Shown here: positions 63,200 to 64,000 of the stretch, one piece after another
Layout of the letters: each line of letters starts with the position of its first letter
Position numbering within the stretch: the stretch's first letter is position 1
Source: Sorex araneus
Lineage: Eukaryota; Chordata; Mammalia; Eulipotyphla; Soricidae
Reading direction: 5' to 3'
Assembly: GCF_027595985.1 (NCBI RefSeq)
Contig: NC_073305.1
Coordinates: forward strand, 32,760,939 to 32,824,938
Length of the DNA stretch: 64,000 bases
Notes under the pieces: generated by a model
What the model was told of the DNA's origin: nothing
Databases searched by the model: none
What the model saw: only the letters and a program-made list of their open reading frames with translations
Translations under genes and position numbers: made by a program

Positions 63200-64000
63200 G
63201 TAGTCCTGTTGCCCAGCTCAGGCAGTTCTACTGAAGGTGCTCTGCCCGTTACTCCTCAGAGAACATCCAGGCTTCACTATTTTCCCTTAGTAGGAGACAA
63301 CTTCCTAATGGCAGAGTCACTTTGTTATTTTGTACTTTGTTGTCTCAAAAGGATCTTTTTGTTAGTCCCCTTCCATATCAGTTTCTTTTTTTCACTACAT
63401 GGAGTTTTCAGAAGGAACATAGAATGTGGGAGGAAGCAAGTACCTCCTGTGCTCGCTCTGGCCCTTCTCACCCTTTCTGTAGCTCAGTAGCTCCCGTTAT
63501 TAGTGCTGAAGACCAACTCCATGTGGACTGAGAACCTGTGAGTTAATGAACCCCCAGGGTGGGCCCTCAGGCGTTTGGGTTTCTCAGTACAAGGAAAACT
63601 TAGTTCATCTAAGAAGAACTTCAGGGTAGGCTTGGTGGTGGTGGTGGTGGGTGGGTGGGTGTGGGTGGGGTGGGATTGCAACTGACCTGAGCCCACAGAC
63701 GGCTGTGAAAGGAAGTTACACTTAGCCGAGATGTGGGTAGTGGGTGCAGAGGGCCTTTCCTCAGAGGCCCTTTCCTCTGGGTCCCCAGAGGCTGGCTGTC
63801 TGGAACAGGTCTGGATACACCCACGAGCTGCCTACCTCATGCCTGACAGATCTTACCTCATGCCTTCTGCTAGTCGGGCTTGAAGGGCTAGGCCTGGACA
63901 GCAGAATGAGAGGCTGGTGACGGTACCTCCAGCCCAGCGTCCATCACTCAGGCCCACTCGTGGGGATTTGTCTCATGCTTTGGACTGGGCCATGGCACTC
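63200..64000. other. Downstream intergenic sequence
   Basis: GC-richer sequence with no reading frame of coding character and no named repeat beyond a GGT/GGGT tract at 63632-63672 that contains several G-triplets. Confidence 0.6.

Overview
The window is nuclear DNA from a small insectivorous mammal, most probably a shrew (Soricidae, Sorex-like). It carries one complete protein-coding gene, PDCD6IP (ALIX/AIP1), on the + strand from a start codon at 4559 to a stop at 56177-56179. Shrew assignment rests on dozens of copies of a tRNA-derived SINE whose head (GGGCTGGAGCGATAGCACAG, then a GGTTCGATTCC-like B box) I recognise from memory as the shrew SOR family. This is recognition, not a database hit. 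I call the form that ends near GTGTGACCCAAAAAGCA plus an A tail type A, and the form with the longer body ending near GGGATGACAGTGACAG type B.

Layout. 1-4270 is upstream intergenic DNA with decayed repeats. 4290-5000 is a TATA-less CpG-island promoter, with a perfect GTCACGTGAC palindrome, an ETS site and GC-rich NRF1-like sites, followed by exon 1. 4559-56179 holds 18 coding exons that join in frame, with all 17 introns GT-AG, into an 867-residue protein: an N-terminal Bro1 domain (exons 1-9), a coiled-coil V domain (exons 9-15) and a C-terminal proline-rich tail (exons 15-18). 56180 to about 59500 is a probable long 3' UTR that contains no SINE. 60600-64000 is downstream intergenic DNA with SINEs and old L1-like repeats.

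ALIX is a cytosolic ESCRT adaptor. Its Bro1 domain binds CHMP4 of ESCRT-III, its V domain binds YPXnL motifs, and its tail binds TSG101, CIN85/CD2AP, endophilin, ALG-2 and CEP55. All the diagnostic residues and motifs I could check are intact, so the gene looks functional.

Two alternative-splicing features are directly readable. Exon 7 has tandem acceptors 15 nt apart that add YFYFQ. Intron 6 contains an in-frame alternative terminal exon coding 34 residues before a stop and a poly(A) signal, which would give a 273-residue Bro1-only isoform. The introns are otherwise a dense record of retroposon insertion: SINEs (roughly four to one antisense to the gene), a recurrent L1-like 3'-end family (almost all antisense), older L1M, MIR and MER5 remnants, one probable solo LTR, and many microsatellites. 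No RNA gene, CRISPR array or prokaryote-type system is present, and I found no convincing novel multi-gene system.
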